A DNA stretch of 64,000 nt from the NCBI GenBank assembly GCA_964017195.1, contig OZ024895.1, forward strand, positions 15,383,034-15,447,033, read 5' to 3'. This stretch comes from Siderastrea radians. Its lineage: Eukaryota; Cnidaria; Anthozoa; Scleractinia; Rhizangiidae. Positions 9,481 to 18,910 of the stretch are shown piece by piece. The notes below the pieces were generated by a model that was not told the origin of the DNA, did not search any database, and worked only from the letters and a program-made list of their open reading frames with translations. Position numbers and translations under genes: made by a program. Each line of letters begins with the position of its first letter. The stretch's first letter is position 1.

Positions 9481-9912
9481 TGATCAAAGGAGACTGCAAT
9501 AGTCTCAGAATAATTTGGATCCTTTAGACACTCTATACCTCATCCGTGATAAAGAAAGTTACATGTCTTGCACATAACCGCAAGCAGACATCTGATCACG
9601 GACTTAGAAACTTGCGATCCTTCAGAAAACATCACTCTTTTAAGCGGCTTTAAGGAATAATCTTGCAATTAATCTGAGCCCAAAAAGCTAACTAATTGCC
9701 AAAGAGCTAGCACACACAACGACACAGAGACTTAAAACGGCTCTAAGAACGTAACTTAAAACCCTCCAAATAGTTTATATCACAGTTTATATCTCGTGAT
9801 CAATAGGTCAATCACACCGGCACAATTGTGTCGCCTTTAGATCACCTTGATCAGAGGGACAAGGCTGTTGTGAATGTACTAAGAAAGCTCTATTTGGAAT
9901 GGTTAGAATAAC

Positions 9913-10206
9913 TTAAGCGACTAGCGGGAGTCGTGTTTGGCCTGTCATTTTACATACTCTCATACGTTCAAAGCAACTCTCCTCGAAGTGCACGGAGCAC
10001 AGATGAGATTGTTTGGAAGGATTCCAACCCGGTCGATGTCTGCGGACGAATTTTGTCCATTTGTTCCGCCTATCTGGTTCGGAAGGGAAATTGTGCAAAC
10101 TCACGTTTTTAGTGAACTGCTTATTCTTACAACTCATCATATTGGGGCCTCCGGCCACGCAATATCTTCCACCTTTCTTCTCGCTTTCCTTATCGGCCAG
10201 CAGCAC
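9913..10206 (-). CDS. THAP-domain protein of the nested transposon
   Basis: A 97-aa ORF with the C2CH THAP signature: early cysteines, HNFPSEPDRRNKW, the invariant WNPSKQSHLCSVHF segment and a following CFE. The THAP domain binds DNA and in P/Kolobok-type transposons recognises the element ends. The ORF ends soon after the domain, so it is a truncated transposase N-terminus or a small stand-alone DNA-binding protein. It is convergent with the P2X7-C-like gene piece. Confidence 0.8.
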   Translation of the reverse strand: MLLADKESEKKGGRYCVAGGPNMMSCKNKQFTKNVSLHNFPSEPDRRNKWTKFVRRHRPGWNPSKQSHLCSVHFEESCFERMRVCKMTGQTRLPLVA

Positions 10207-10536
10207 TGAGTCATCGTTTCTACGTCACAACGTTGTAACATGATCGTTTTGGCCGCGCGGCAAACAGAACCACTTTTCGGCTCGACGAACAAAACTTTCA
10301 TGCGCTAAAAAAAATGTTTCGCATCGTTTCGAACCCTTGAAACCCTTCAGTTTGAGACCACATAAGGTGAAACCTTTCAGAAATCGAAAAAACGAAATAA
10401 TTTCATAGGCACTTTAATTATTCATTAGCTTTCAGTGTAATCAGATATTCTTCTTTTTTGTGCGCTGGGTGGTTTAATTTAGGTCGAACAGAAAAGTACA
10501 TGCTATTAAACAAATGTATACCAATTGTATCTTACA

Positions 10537-10587
10537 ATGGATGTCTACACAGATCAACACACGATCTCACAAGAAAATTTCCCATAA
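10537..10587 (+). pseudogene. Remnant 5' end of the OB-like small Polinton gene
   Basis: Only 16 codons (MDVYTDQHTISQEN...) match the start of the P2 gene at 21943. A stop follows and the rest is replaced by AT-rich DNA. Upstream sequence (from the GCGCTGGGTGG motif at ~10463) also matches the P2 region 21944-22021 in mirror image. This shows that the terminal region of P1 suffered a deletion that removed most of this gene and the F-box-like gene. Confidence 0.75.
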
Positions 10588-10714
10588 AAAAATAATATAT
10601 TTATTGATGATATATGGTTTGTGGTTATCTTATTGAAAAATTTTTTTAAAATAGTAGATGTTTCGTTTTAATATTTTCTTCTTTTTTTTAACGCTGGGTG
10701 GTTTATTTCGGTTA

Positions 10715-10897
10715 AGTAGTATATCAAGAGTCAGACAAATACTACCTGATTCTCAGCCGTTTATTTTCGAATTTTAAACCCCCCACCATAATAAACAAGC
10801 GAGCAAAGGGAGCTTGTTTATTATGGTGAGGGGTTTAAAATTCGAAAATAAACCTCTGAGAATCAGGTGGTATTTGTCTCACTCTTCATATACTACT
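10715..10897. repeat. Hairpin-forming terminal repeat, right end of P1
   Basis: 183 bp, starting AGTAGTATATCAAGAGTC and ending with its approximate reverse complement. The two ~86-bp arms pair almost completely around an 11-nt loop (GAGCAAAGGGA on this strand). Immediately inside lies TTAACCGAAATAAACCACCCAGC (read on the minus strand; the match begins with TTAACCGAAATAAACC). The same unit ends P2 on both sides. Polinton ends normally begin AG and end in CT/TC on long inverted repeats, which fits. Confidence 0.85.
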
Positions 10898-10899
10898 TG

Positions 10900-11170
10900 A
10901 TGAGTTTCATCCCGGGATGACCTTCATCTCATCCCGGGATGATTTTCATCTCGGTGTCTGGTCATTTACCTGTAAGCGTTTACATGATTTGGAGCAAAAA
11001 TGTGTTCGCCCCGGGATGATTTCATCCCGGTCTTCAGCACCGGGATGAAATCATCCCGGGGCGAACACATTTTTGCTCCAAATCATGTAAACACTTACAG
11101 GTAAATGACCAGACACCGAGTTGAAAGTCATCCCGGGATGAGATGCAAGTCGTCCCGGGATGAAACTCAT
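10900..11170. repeat. Large hairpin (271 bp) with repeated CATCCCGGGATGA palindromes
   Basis: The arms (about 10900-11034 and 11036-11170) are reverse complements. Each contains several copies of the 13-bp palindrome-like CATCCCGGGATGA and a block with GGTCATTTACCTGTAAG. It begins only two bases outside the P1 end. It looks like a MITE or foldback element. No ORF or transposase. Confidence 0.85.
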
Positions 11171-11210
11171 CCCGGGATGAAATAACTCATGTAAACGGTG
11201 CCTTAAGACG

Positions 11211-11575
11211 CACTGCATCTTAGTTAAGATGAATTTTTCTTAACTATTTTCAAATCATCTTAAAATTTATTTAAGATCACGAACAATCTTATTTTAAGAT
11301 GTTCCTAACTTAAAATAAGAAGTGTAATTCTTAAATTAAGATATGATAAAATAATGCGTCTTAATAGAAGAATCAAGATATCTTAGTTTAAGACGTTTCA
11401 AAACCTTAAATTAAGACGGTAAGAATCTTACAAAGAAATAAGAGTGTGGTCATCTTAATTTAAGACGTTTTTGACTCACTTAAGGGTATATCGTCTTAAA
11501 GTAAGATGATTTCGGTCTTAATTTGAGTTATTATCTATCTTATGTAAGATGCCTAACATCTTAATCTAAGATTTT
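11211..11575. repeat. Cluster of TCTTAA / TTAAGA words
   Basis: More than a dozen copies of CTTAA or its complement TTAAG, often paired as short palindromes (TCTTAATTTAAGAC), occur at roughly 15-30 bp intervals in AT-rich DNA. No ORF. It may be a degenerate MITE or satellite, or an array of binding sites. Confidence 0.7.
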
Positions 11576-11884
11576 AGTTTTTACGGAGTGATTGACGGAA
11601 GCGTATTGCAAAGTGCTCAAAGGTGTTTTGAAAAGAAAAGTCGCGTAGTAATGAAAATGGTGGTAAACATTCAAGGGAAGATTTCGATCGCTTTTTTTTA
11701 CCTTTGTGTCTATCTGATTTGGTTGCCCTTTCTGCTTTTTCTGGTACTGATTTTACGAGTTTTGAAGCATTTTCTGACACATTTCACAGCGGCCAGATTC
11801 GCTCTCCTCTTTCACTAAGAATTGTCGCTCGAGACTTTGTCCTTGTTTCATTTACATATACTGTAGATTTTTTTTTCTTTATAG

Positions 11885-12044
11885 GAACTACCCAGGAGGA
11901 GTCAACAATTAATTGTGGAGGTTTTGTTGATCCAAATTATTTTCTGTTTTGTCCAACTTGTGTTACTACCTTACAGTCCACAGTCCTTAATGGTGAAAAG
12001 CTGAGAGGTGATGTTTACAACACTTTGCTCTTTGACTTCACCAC
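11885..12044 (+). other. Possible exon of an unrecognised gene
   Basis: A polypyrimidine tract and TATAG acceptor precede an open segment (GTTQEESTINCGGFVDPN, then FLFCPTCVTTLQ) that stops exactly at a good donor, CAC|GTGAGT. An upstream open segment (11704-11880) is in the same frame. The Cys pair suggests a zinc-binding fragment. No family is recognised and no flanking exons were found, so it may be a decayed gene piece. The rest of 11576-13680 shows nothing else. Confidence 0.3.
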
Positions 12045-13683
12045 GTGAGTCACAGATATTGCCTACGGTGTGTAGGTATACCTGATAATAAAGCTCATTA
12101 TTTTGGCGAAAAAGGTGAAATAATTTTTCATTTAGATTTTGTCTATCACACCTCTAGCTGGGGTGAGAACTGAAACTTAAAGGGGCCAGGTTGCTCAACT
12201 GACAGCCATACTTCAGCCAGACATTTCACATATTTACTTGGTGACCTTGGCTTCATATATTTCACCATGAATGGGTTTGTGGAAAATTGGCATTTGAATT
12301 CTGAAGGGACTTGAATTTTTCTTGACAGTGCAATTGATGTTGAACAGCTTTTGCAAACAAAACAATCATTTGGGGGTGGAGTTTGCAAAGGTTCTGGCAG
12401 TCTGTAAAGTAAAGATACTCTGGCAAACACACCATCACTTTGGATCTGGTAGGCGTTGGTTATCCAAGATGCATGTTGATAAAAATGTTTTGGGCAAAGG
12501 TTTTGGTTGTACAGGGACTTCGTCTGATGACATATATATGGACAGCTATGTTAATCCTTAATTTTCTGAAAACACTTCAAAAGCACTGTTGCACACTTAG
12601 AGCAACCATGGTTGATCAGCCATTCTGGGGTTATTTCACATCTCCTTTATATACAGTTACTGAATGCATGCCAGCCTCGTTTTGACACCCAGCAATACAA
12701 CACTGTTTTGACCTTTTTTCCCCTACCTTATCGGTAACAGTTCTGAAATAATCATCCTCACAGTTAAATGCATTCAACTTGAGCAGTCGAAAAAGCAACC
12801 TTGAAAAAATTCAGTCTCGACCAGGATCAAATTTGCCTTTTCAACTGCTCAAGTTGAAAACATTTAAAAACTGCAAGCCCTTTATGGCCACATTTGTTAC
12901 ATCAGGCAGTTCACACCTGATTTATTTCATATGTATCCATCTTCAAAAAAACTGAATTCTCCTTGGCAATTGGAACTGTTTCCTCATCAGAAGTACAAAT
13001 GTCTGAAAGGGTGTGAGCAGAAGTCAATTGCTCTTTTAACAGAAGGAACAGTTTAGAACTTTTGCATTGTCTAATTCCATTATTGCATAGTTCACCTGGT
13101 GTTACTGAACTCAAACTACAAATTTTTCACTGACACTTAAGAAAAATGGGCCTGAATGTCTTTCCTTTGAATTAAGCTTCTTGTACAGGCTACAGGCAAA
13201 AGACAAAAAAAAAATCATACAATTGCAAATCGTTCAATCTTTTCCGATTACCCTAGCAAATGTTTATAAACCTTCTCATTGGACAGCTGCATGCGTAATG
13301 TGGGAAAATGCTTGGAAATGTGATAGTTCATTGCACTTTCCATTGAATTAAACTTAGCATGTCAGTATAATATATGGAACTAGGGAGTTTTCCTAAACCT
13401 AGGTGTATTTACTTTGCCAATTCGTTAAGTTCTCTTATCAAAACAAGCAAACCTCAGACAGCTCTGTTTGTAAGGTTAAGCATTCTTCTTTTGTTGGTTG
13501 TCCTTTATAAGCTATCCTTTCCAGTTGCAAAATTCTATCATCTCAAATGTTCTTATTCTTCTTGTAACTGCAACCAACCAATATATTTGCAGAAACAACT
13601 GCCGCCAAGAAACACTCAAGCCAAAAAAAGAAGAATTCCATAAAATAAACGTGGTGTTTTACACGTAATTACGCTTACGCTCA

Positions 13684-14227
13684 AAAAGTCAAAGCAGACG
13701 AATAAGAGCGACTTCAACACTATGAATGTGGCAGAACTTAACAAAATATTTGCAGGAACGTCGAGTTTCAGTAAGCGGATATTTTGAAAACTAATTCGCC
13801 AGTGGAAGTCGCCTCTGCAGTCAAAAGAATGGTTTATGCCAGTGGATCCAAACTTCGAAAAAGATCAAACTAATGATGCAGATTTTAATAATTCATGATA
13901 TGCTTATTCCCAATCCATTTTCCCTGAAGACCGTGAACAAATTCAACTCTTCACCGCCTTTTGGGTTGTACGACATAACTATTTGATTTAAGCTTACCGC
14001 TCCACTGATTACGACAAGCAGAGACTTGCCGCTTACAAATCATTTGACGATTATCGCTTATTCAGTGATGGTTATGTGGAATCTTGACTAATTGCTCAGT
14101 TGAATCAAGAGAGTGTCCATGTATATATAGCCAAAGTGCGGCCTTTCATGAAAATCAAAACGGATGAAGAAAGGAGTGCACGAGGGGTGTCAACTCTAAC
14201 ACTTGCTGTTTGAACAGCACTACACGC
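13684..14227 (+). pseudogene. Fragment of a cnidarian multicopy gene (SWIM/YqaJ-type, N-terminal part)
   Basis: With several stops, the plus strand reads MNVAELNKIFAGTSSFSKR, PEDREQIQLFTAFWVVRHNY and YKSFDDYRLFSDGYVESL, a phrase pattern I associate with large cnidarian gene families that carry SWIM zinc-finger and YqaJ-like nuclease domains. A shorter inverted copy lies at 42340-42650. The fragment is cut at its 3' end by a MITE at 14231. Family naming is tentative; the homology between the two fragments is directly visible. Confidence 0.5.
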
Positions 14228-14230
14228 TAA

Positions 14231-14531
14231 AGCCGCGGCTACACGAGCGATTTTTTGCTTGCGATGGTGATGCGATTTTTTGGAAAATTGTCGCGTCCCC
14301 AGCGCGCGGTGAAAATCGCAGGTGTAGCCACCCTCGCACAGGTGATGCCACAGATGAAAAAAACGCAGAAAAAATCGCTAGAAATTCAATGAGTTGAATT
14401 TTTTGCGACAAAATCACGGTCTTTGTCAGAGGGTGGCACACTTACAATTTTCGCCGCGCGCTGGCGACGCGACAATTTCAAAAAAATCGCATCACCATCG
14501 CAAGCAAAAAATCGCTCGTGTAGCCGCGGCT
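14231..14531. mobile_element. MITE with long inverted repeats, TAA target duplication (Harbinger-like)
   Basis: Ends are AGCCGCGGCTACACGAGCGA and its complement; arms of ~100 bp pair closely. The element is flanked by TAA on both sides (14228-14230, 14532-14534), as for PIF/Harbinger-type insertion. No coding content. Confidence 0.8.
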
Positions 14532-14712
14532 TAATGAGGGTCGTCCCGAAAATCTGGAACAACCTCCCGATTTTGTTGTGAAGATCCCACAAAAATAACA
14601 AACGATATCCAAAATTATAGTTGGAAAAAGAGACGGAGAAGTAGACAAAAGGGAGCTCTGTCTCTGCTCAGTATCAACCCGTTTTATCTTTTCGTCCGCT
14701 TCCACATTTCGC

Positions 14713-14895
14713 TAGCCTGTTCCAGGCTCTCAGATAGTTGGGACGGCACGAAAATTAGTAAGTGAACGCGAAAATAAGACGCGCGGGATCTGGAAAAATG
14801 GGGGGCCTTGTCTCTCCCCAGCCCCTTCGCTTTTTTTTCGCGCTCTTTTTCTCAATTCATGCTTTCCCCACTATCTCGGAGCCTGGAACAGGCTA
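14713..14895. mobile_element. MITE with TAGCCTGTTCCAGGCT ends, 8-bp target duplication (hAT-like)
   Basis: Inverted ends TAGCCTGTTCCAGGCTC / GAGCCTGGAACAGGCTA are flanked by an exact 8-bp direct repeat CATTTCGC (14705-14712 and 14896-14903), the size made by hAT transposases. 183 bp, non-coding. Confidence 0.85.
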
Positions 14896-14911
14896 CATTT
14901 CGCCGATCTTA

Positions 14912-15222
14912 GGGCCCGTTTAAACATGCGTTTTTTTGTGCAATTTTTGTCGCACATTTCAGTGCAATTTTTGTCGCGCTCGAGCTCGCGATAAAAATTG
15001 CAAGTGAGTGTAAACTAGCGGCGATTTGCGTGCGATTTGTCGCCGCGATATGGCAGACGCCTGTTCGATTGATGCAACTTGGCGGCGGTTTGAGGGAAAT
15101 TGCAGCACATATTACACTGGAATCGCAGCGAAATCGCTGCTAGTTTACACTTGCGACGAAAGTTGCATTGGAGAGCGCGACAAAAAATGCACCAAAAATC
15201 TCATGTGCATGTAAACGGGCCT
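14912..15222. mobile_element. MITE with GGGCCCGTTTA ends
   Basis: Starts GGGCCCGTTTAAACATG and ends CATGTAAACGGGCCT. TTA occurs on both sides (14909-14911, 15223-15225), suggesting a Harbinger-type 3-bp duplication. The interior has imperfect palindromes with TTTTTGTCGC and GCGATTT words. The small ORF at 15026-15214 is chance. Confidence 0.7.
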
Positions 15223-15225
15223 TTA

Positions 15226-17399
15226 CGCAGCTTGCATTTCCTATGTCTCTTCTGGTCGCTTACTCTTAGAGGTAAGTAGAGGAGACGGCTGACAAATTTA
15301 GGCCACGTTCCTACTAGAATAGACTATGGGAAGCTTAAAGAGGAGAGCCAATTGCCTTGTGTTGAATGACTGTATTAGCAACGGCCAGCAGTTCTAAACG
15401 ATGCTGTTGCAAAGTAAAGGCTTTCAGAAAATATGGTTAATCAGATAGCCACATTGAAAACTGAAACGTCAGGAATTAGTTTCTAAAGATGCTGTGATGC
15501 TGGTTCGGTGGGTGCGGGAAGGTATCATTTCAAATTGATAACAGCTTCAGTAAAAATAAGGTAAATTGGCCACTGTAAGGAAATTCAAACACTTTTGATC
15601 TTTGTCAGTTATTGTAAATCTGTAGCACGCTCAACATGGGCACCAGACAGGAAAATGTAAGCAAAATACATGAAATGTCATTTTCTGTTTTCTCCGATTG
15701 TTTCAGGGCCTTCAAAATGGATATTAATTTAAATACGATAACACAGGTTGATCTGTTCGGATTCTGTAGCTAAAACTTTTTTTTAAGTCGCAGAGCGTTA
15801 TAGGGAACAAAATCCTATCGGCCGAATTTAACCGAGCTGCTGTTTGCTCTTCAAAAATGCTACCTGACTTAATTTTGTAATATATAGATTTAGCCAAGCC
15901 TAAAAGCAGAGCCGCGAAGGAATAAACTGGTGCTCGTTTCTCAAAAATAGTCCTGAAACTTTTCGGTCTGAAATATATTTCGGGGCTTTTTTTGGCTCGT
16001 TCGCTTTCGAAAAGTGTTTCTCAAAAGCCTGAAAGTGTTCCGAATTGTCCTCCAATATTTTGGGGATCTGTTCTGTAAAACCAAGCTCGAAAGGTCATTC
16101 TAGAGGCTGAGCACAGCTTGATTTTTTTTTTTCGGGTATCAAACTGAACACATTTTACTCACGAGCCGTGTTGCTTGGTGTTTGTAATTCATGGTTCAGT
16201 TTTACCTGTTACCAACCCCCCCGGGCAACCCCCGGGACAAGTCCAGCCCTTCGGGCCCGAGGGTGGGGAATTGTCTGAAACGGTTTTGTCCCGGGGGTAG
16301 GGGGGTGGGGCAAATCGAAAATAACTTCTCGTTTTTCTCGTGAAGCACGTCACTAGCTTATCACTTCTCAGTTGACACAATGGCGCTGGACCGCGTAGAG
16401 AAGACTGCCTATTTCCCGGGAAAATCTCTAGAATTTGTAGCAGACTGGTTGGAGAATAATAATCTGTCGAAATTATAATCTGTATTCAAAGGCACGTTTA
16501 TTATAAATAAATTGTTAAACGAAGGTGCGTTTGATGCGTACTCGAATGGATGGCGTTCATCACAAACATAGAAATATTTCTTCAGCGTATTTGTATGAAA
16601 CAAATGCACGGTTTTATATTAAACAGAGATCTCAGTCCAGTGTTCTTGTGAAACAAGCTAAGAAAAACTCCTTTAAAATGCTGTCATCAATTTGCTCACC
16701 GGACCTCTTTTGTGCATGTGCTATATTTAGAATAAAACACGCGGTGAAGAACATTTCTTTACTCGCCAGCCGAATGCCAGAGCGGTTAGACTTTTTCTTC
16801 AGTTTTCTTTTTCAATGTAGTGTCCATGTTTTTTAATACTATGTAATATCCTTCGTTCAGTAAACTCTAGAAAAGCGTTTAAGTTCTTGTTAAAACGTCT
16901 GGTTGTGCTATTGCACGGAATCAATTTTGAACACAAAACAACGTATTTGTGGTCGATGAGGAGTCCCGGGGGTCGGGAATTGTCTCTTTCTGCGTGCCCG
17001 GGGTTGGGGAATAGACCGCCAAGTAAGAAAACAATTGCAAATCCCCGGGGTTGTGCCCGGGGGGGATGGTAACAGGTAGAATTGAACCCTGCATAATGTT
17101 TCCATATCCTGTCATTAACTGTCAAGGCTTGGCAATTCTCCTAGGATTATTGGCTGTTCGCTTGAATGAACTTGAAACGGCGCTCATTTACAAAAACAAA
17201 ATAAAAATTATTCGACTGTTTAAATGGGTTATCTTCATCACGTTCGGATGTTAACAAATAACATGAACTGCCACTAAATAAAAATATTACTCTGGTCAAA
17301 AATTTATACTGACATTTCACCGGCATTTTACTGGGATTACCCGAAAGAAAGGATCTGGGGAGCTTCGAAGCACTTGTAATAACCTTATCGAAGAAATGT
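15226..17399. other. Gene-free interval with two G/C-rich repeat blocks
   Basis: No ORF with recognisable protein. Blocks at about 16200-16310 and 16955-17090 share, in opposite orientation, CCCCCGGG-rich palindromic sequence and TTACCTGTTACCA / GGTAACAGGTA, so they look like two inverted copies or arms of one dispersed repeat. Everything else looks like decayed intergenic or intronic DNA. Confidence 0.5.
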
Positions 17400-17935
17400 C
17401 GCGTTGGTTTTAGCAGCCGCGAAAAAATTCGAGCACTTTGAGGAACACACATTACTTACCAGATAAAATAGCTTTAAACTCAAAACTGCTTTGCTTATAG
17501 TTACTTAAGTAACCCTTATATTTCGTTCTCTAACTTGAGACCATCGAGATTGAAAACAAACAAACAAACACCGTCCAAACATTCTTAACTCTGTGGCCTA
17601 AGTTTTGCGGCTGCAAATTGTCTGAAATTAGAGCGCTTTTAAAAATGCACAGAACTGTTTTTGGAGGCTTTTCGGATGTAATAGGTTTAAACCGACAACT
17701 GCTTCGCTTATAGTTTTTCAAATAACTGTTATATTTCGTTCTCTAACTAGAGACCATGAAGATTCAAAACAAAGAAACACCAAACACACTTAATTAAATT
17801 ATGCCGGCATAAGTTTTGCGGATGCGAAGTAAGCCTATATAAAGTTAGGCGCTTTGAGGAACGCACAAAACTGTTTTCGCAAGCTTTTGGAATAAAATAG
17901 CTTTAAACCGACAACTGCTTCGCTCAAAAGATTAT
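17400..17935. repeat. Tandem repeat, ~214-bp unit, about 2.5 copies
   Basis: Units share GACAACTGCTTCGCTTATAG, TATATTTCGTTCTCTAACT, AGACCAT-GA-GATT and TAAGTTTTGCGG in the same order, with moderate divergence. Non-coding. Confidence 0.75.
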
Positions 17936-18639
17936 TACTATTGAAAACTTCTAGGACAAGAAAATCGACAGTTGCACAAAGAGATGGACCGGACAGTCAA
18001 AATTGAAAGCAAAGCTTGTGCAGTTGTCTTGCGACTGTGCTTAGACCTACAGTTATGAATAAACAAACACAAAATAATGGACAGAGAAATCGTTTTTGAA
18101 AAAAGTTTATTCGAAAACCCGTAAGTTTATACTTAAATGCAATTCGCGTTACAGTTCCAAAATCGTAGGTCAGTCCACACTAGTGAAATCGGCTGAGCAT
18201 GGCAAAATATTCAAGAATCTGTCACAAATCTGAGCGCGTTTTCTAGTAATTTTTTAAAGTCAAAAGTAAATGACACATTTCTAATGGCATAAATTAAATT
18301 CCCATTTCAAAACGTAATTTCTTTCACCGTAATACTCGAATCATGTACCTTAGACCCTTTACAAACTTCACTTACTCGGTTGTGTTTCAGAACAGGGCAA
18401 ACTCTCCGCTGTGAAGAAAACAAAGCAATGAAGTCCTTTGAAGGCAGCTTTCGTAACTTGAACTTTTCGCCTTCTACCAGTATTCTTTTGAACTTTTTCT
18501 TTCCATTTATAGATATTCGATATTTTTTTTGTCAAGTATAAAACTTCAGTACTCTCCAACAATCGTTAAATGCTTAAGAAGCTTAATTTTTAAAGAAACC
18601 TCTTTTTCAAAAGCGACGATGGTCATGCGATTTCCCGCC

Positions 18640-18910
18640 AAGAAAAACGCGGGTTGCCCAAAAGCACCGCACGATTTCCCGCCAAGAAAAGATGGCATTC
18701 TCTACCCCCGTCGGGTTGTCTTGGCACTCCCCTCCGCCTCCCAGAGTCTGTGCGGACGGACGTACGGATGTACGGACGTACGGACGTACGGACGGACGGT
18801 CACGTGACTATTACGTCACAACCAAAATTTCTCGGCTTGATAGGTTACCAAATTTCCTTAGCAATGGAGCTCCGCTGGCGGGCTTTGCCCGCAGGCTCCG
18901 CTATTATATA
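18640..18910. repeat. Dispersed repeat with (GGACGTAC)n-type microsatellite core
   Basis: Contains TTTCCCGCCAAGAAAA twice, a run of CGTACGGA units (about 18756-18800) and a short inverted block GGAGCTCCGCTGGCGG / CCCGCAGGCTCCGC. This style is common among dispersed repeats of stony coral genomes (recognition from memory, not a search). The overlapping plus-strand ORFs are chance. Confidence 0.6.

Larger units (their letters stand above)
8581..10413. mobile_element. Nested TTAA transposon, Kolobok-like, with THAP and P2X7-C-type genes
   Basis: Terminal inverted repeats AGTGCCTATGAAATTATTTC (8581) and its reverse complement (ending 10413) are flanked by TTAA at 8577-8580 and 10414-10417. TTAA duplication is used by piggyBac and Kolobok elements; THAP domains are typical of Kolobok and P elements. 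The 1833-bp element holds two convergent gene pieces, a spliced P2X7-C-like gene (+) and a THAP gene (-). No transposase catalytic core is recognisable, so it is probably non-autonomous. It splits the P1 tandem array, so it arrived after P1. Confidence 0.8.
1..10897. mobile_element. Polinton/Maverick-like element P1, partial (left side outside window)
   Basis: Carries, as a mirror image of P2, pX-like, major capsid, core, penton and acidic genes on the minus strand, then ATPase, fibre, micro-ORF and a DUF3102-like gene on the plus strand. It ends at a terminal hairpin (10715-10897). Protease, PLA2, integrase and PolB would lie left of position 1. Compared with P2 it lacks the F-box-like gene and nearly all of the OB-like gene. 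A TTAA-flanked transposon is nested at 8581-10413. The identity of the modules is clear from capsid and ATPase signatures. The copy is decayed (capsid and ATPase broken), but the fibre, penton and core genes are open. Confidence 0.9.

Noticed and set aside
16189..17125. Small proline-rich ORFs on both strands
   Set aside because: They derive from CCCGGG-rich repeat blocks and have no recognisable domain.
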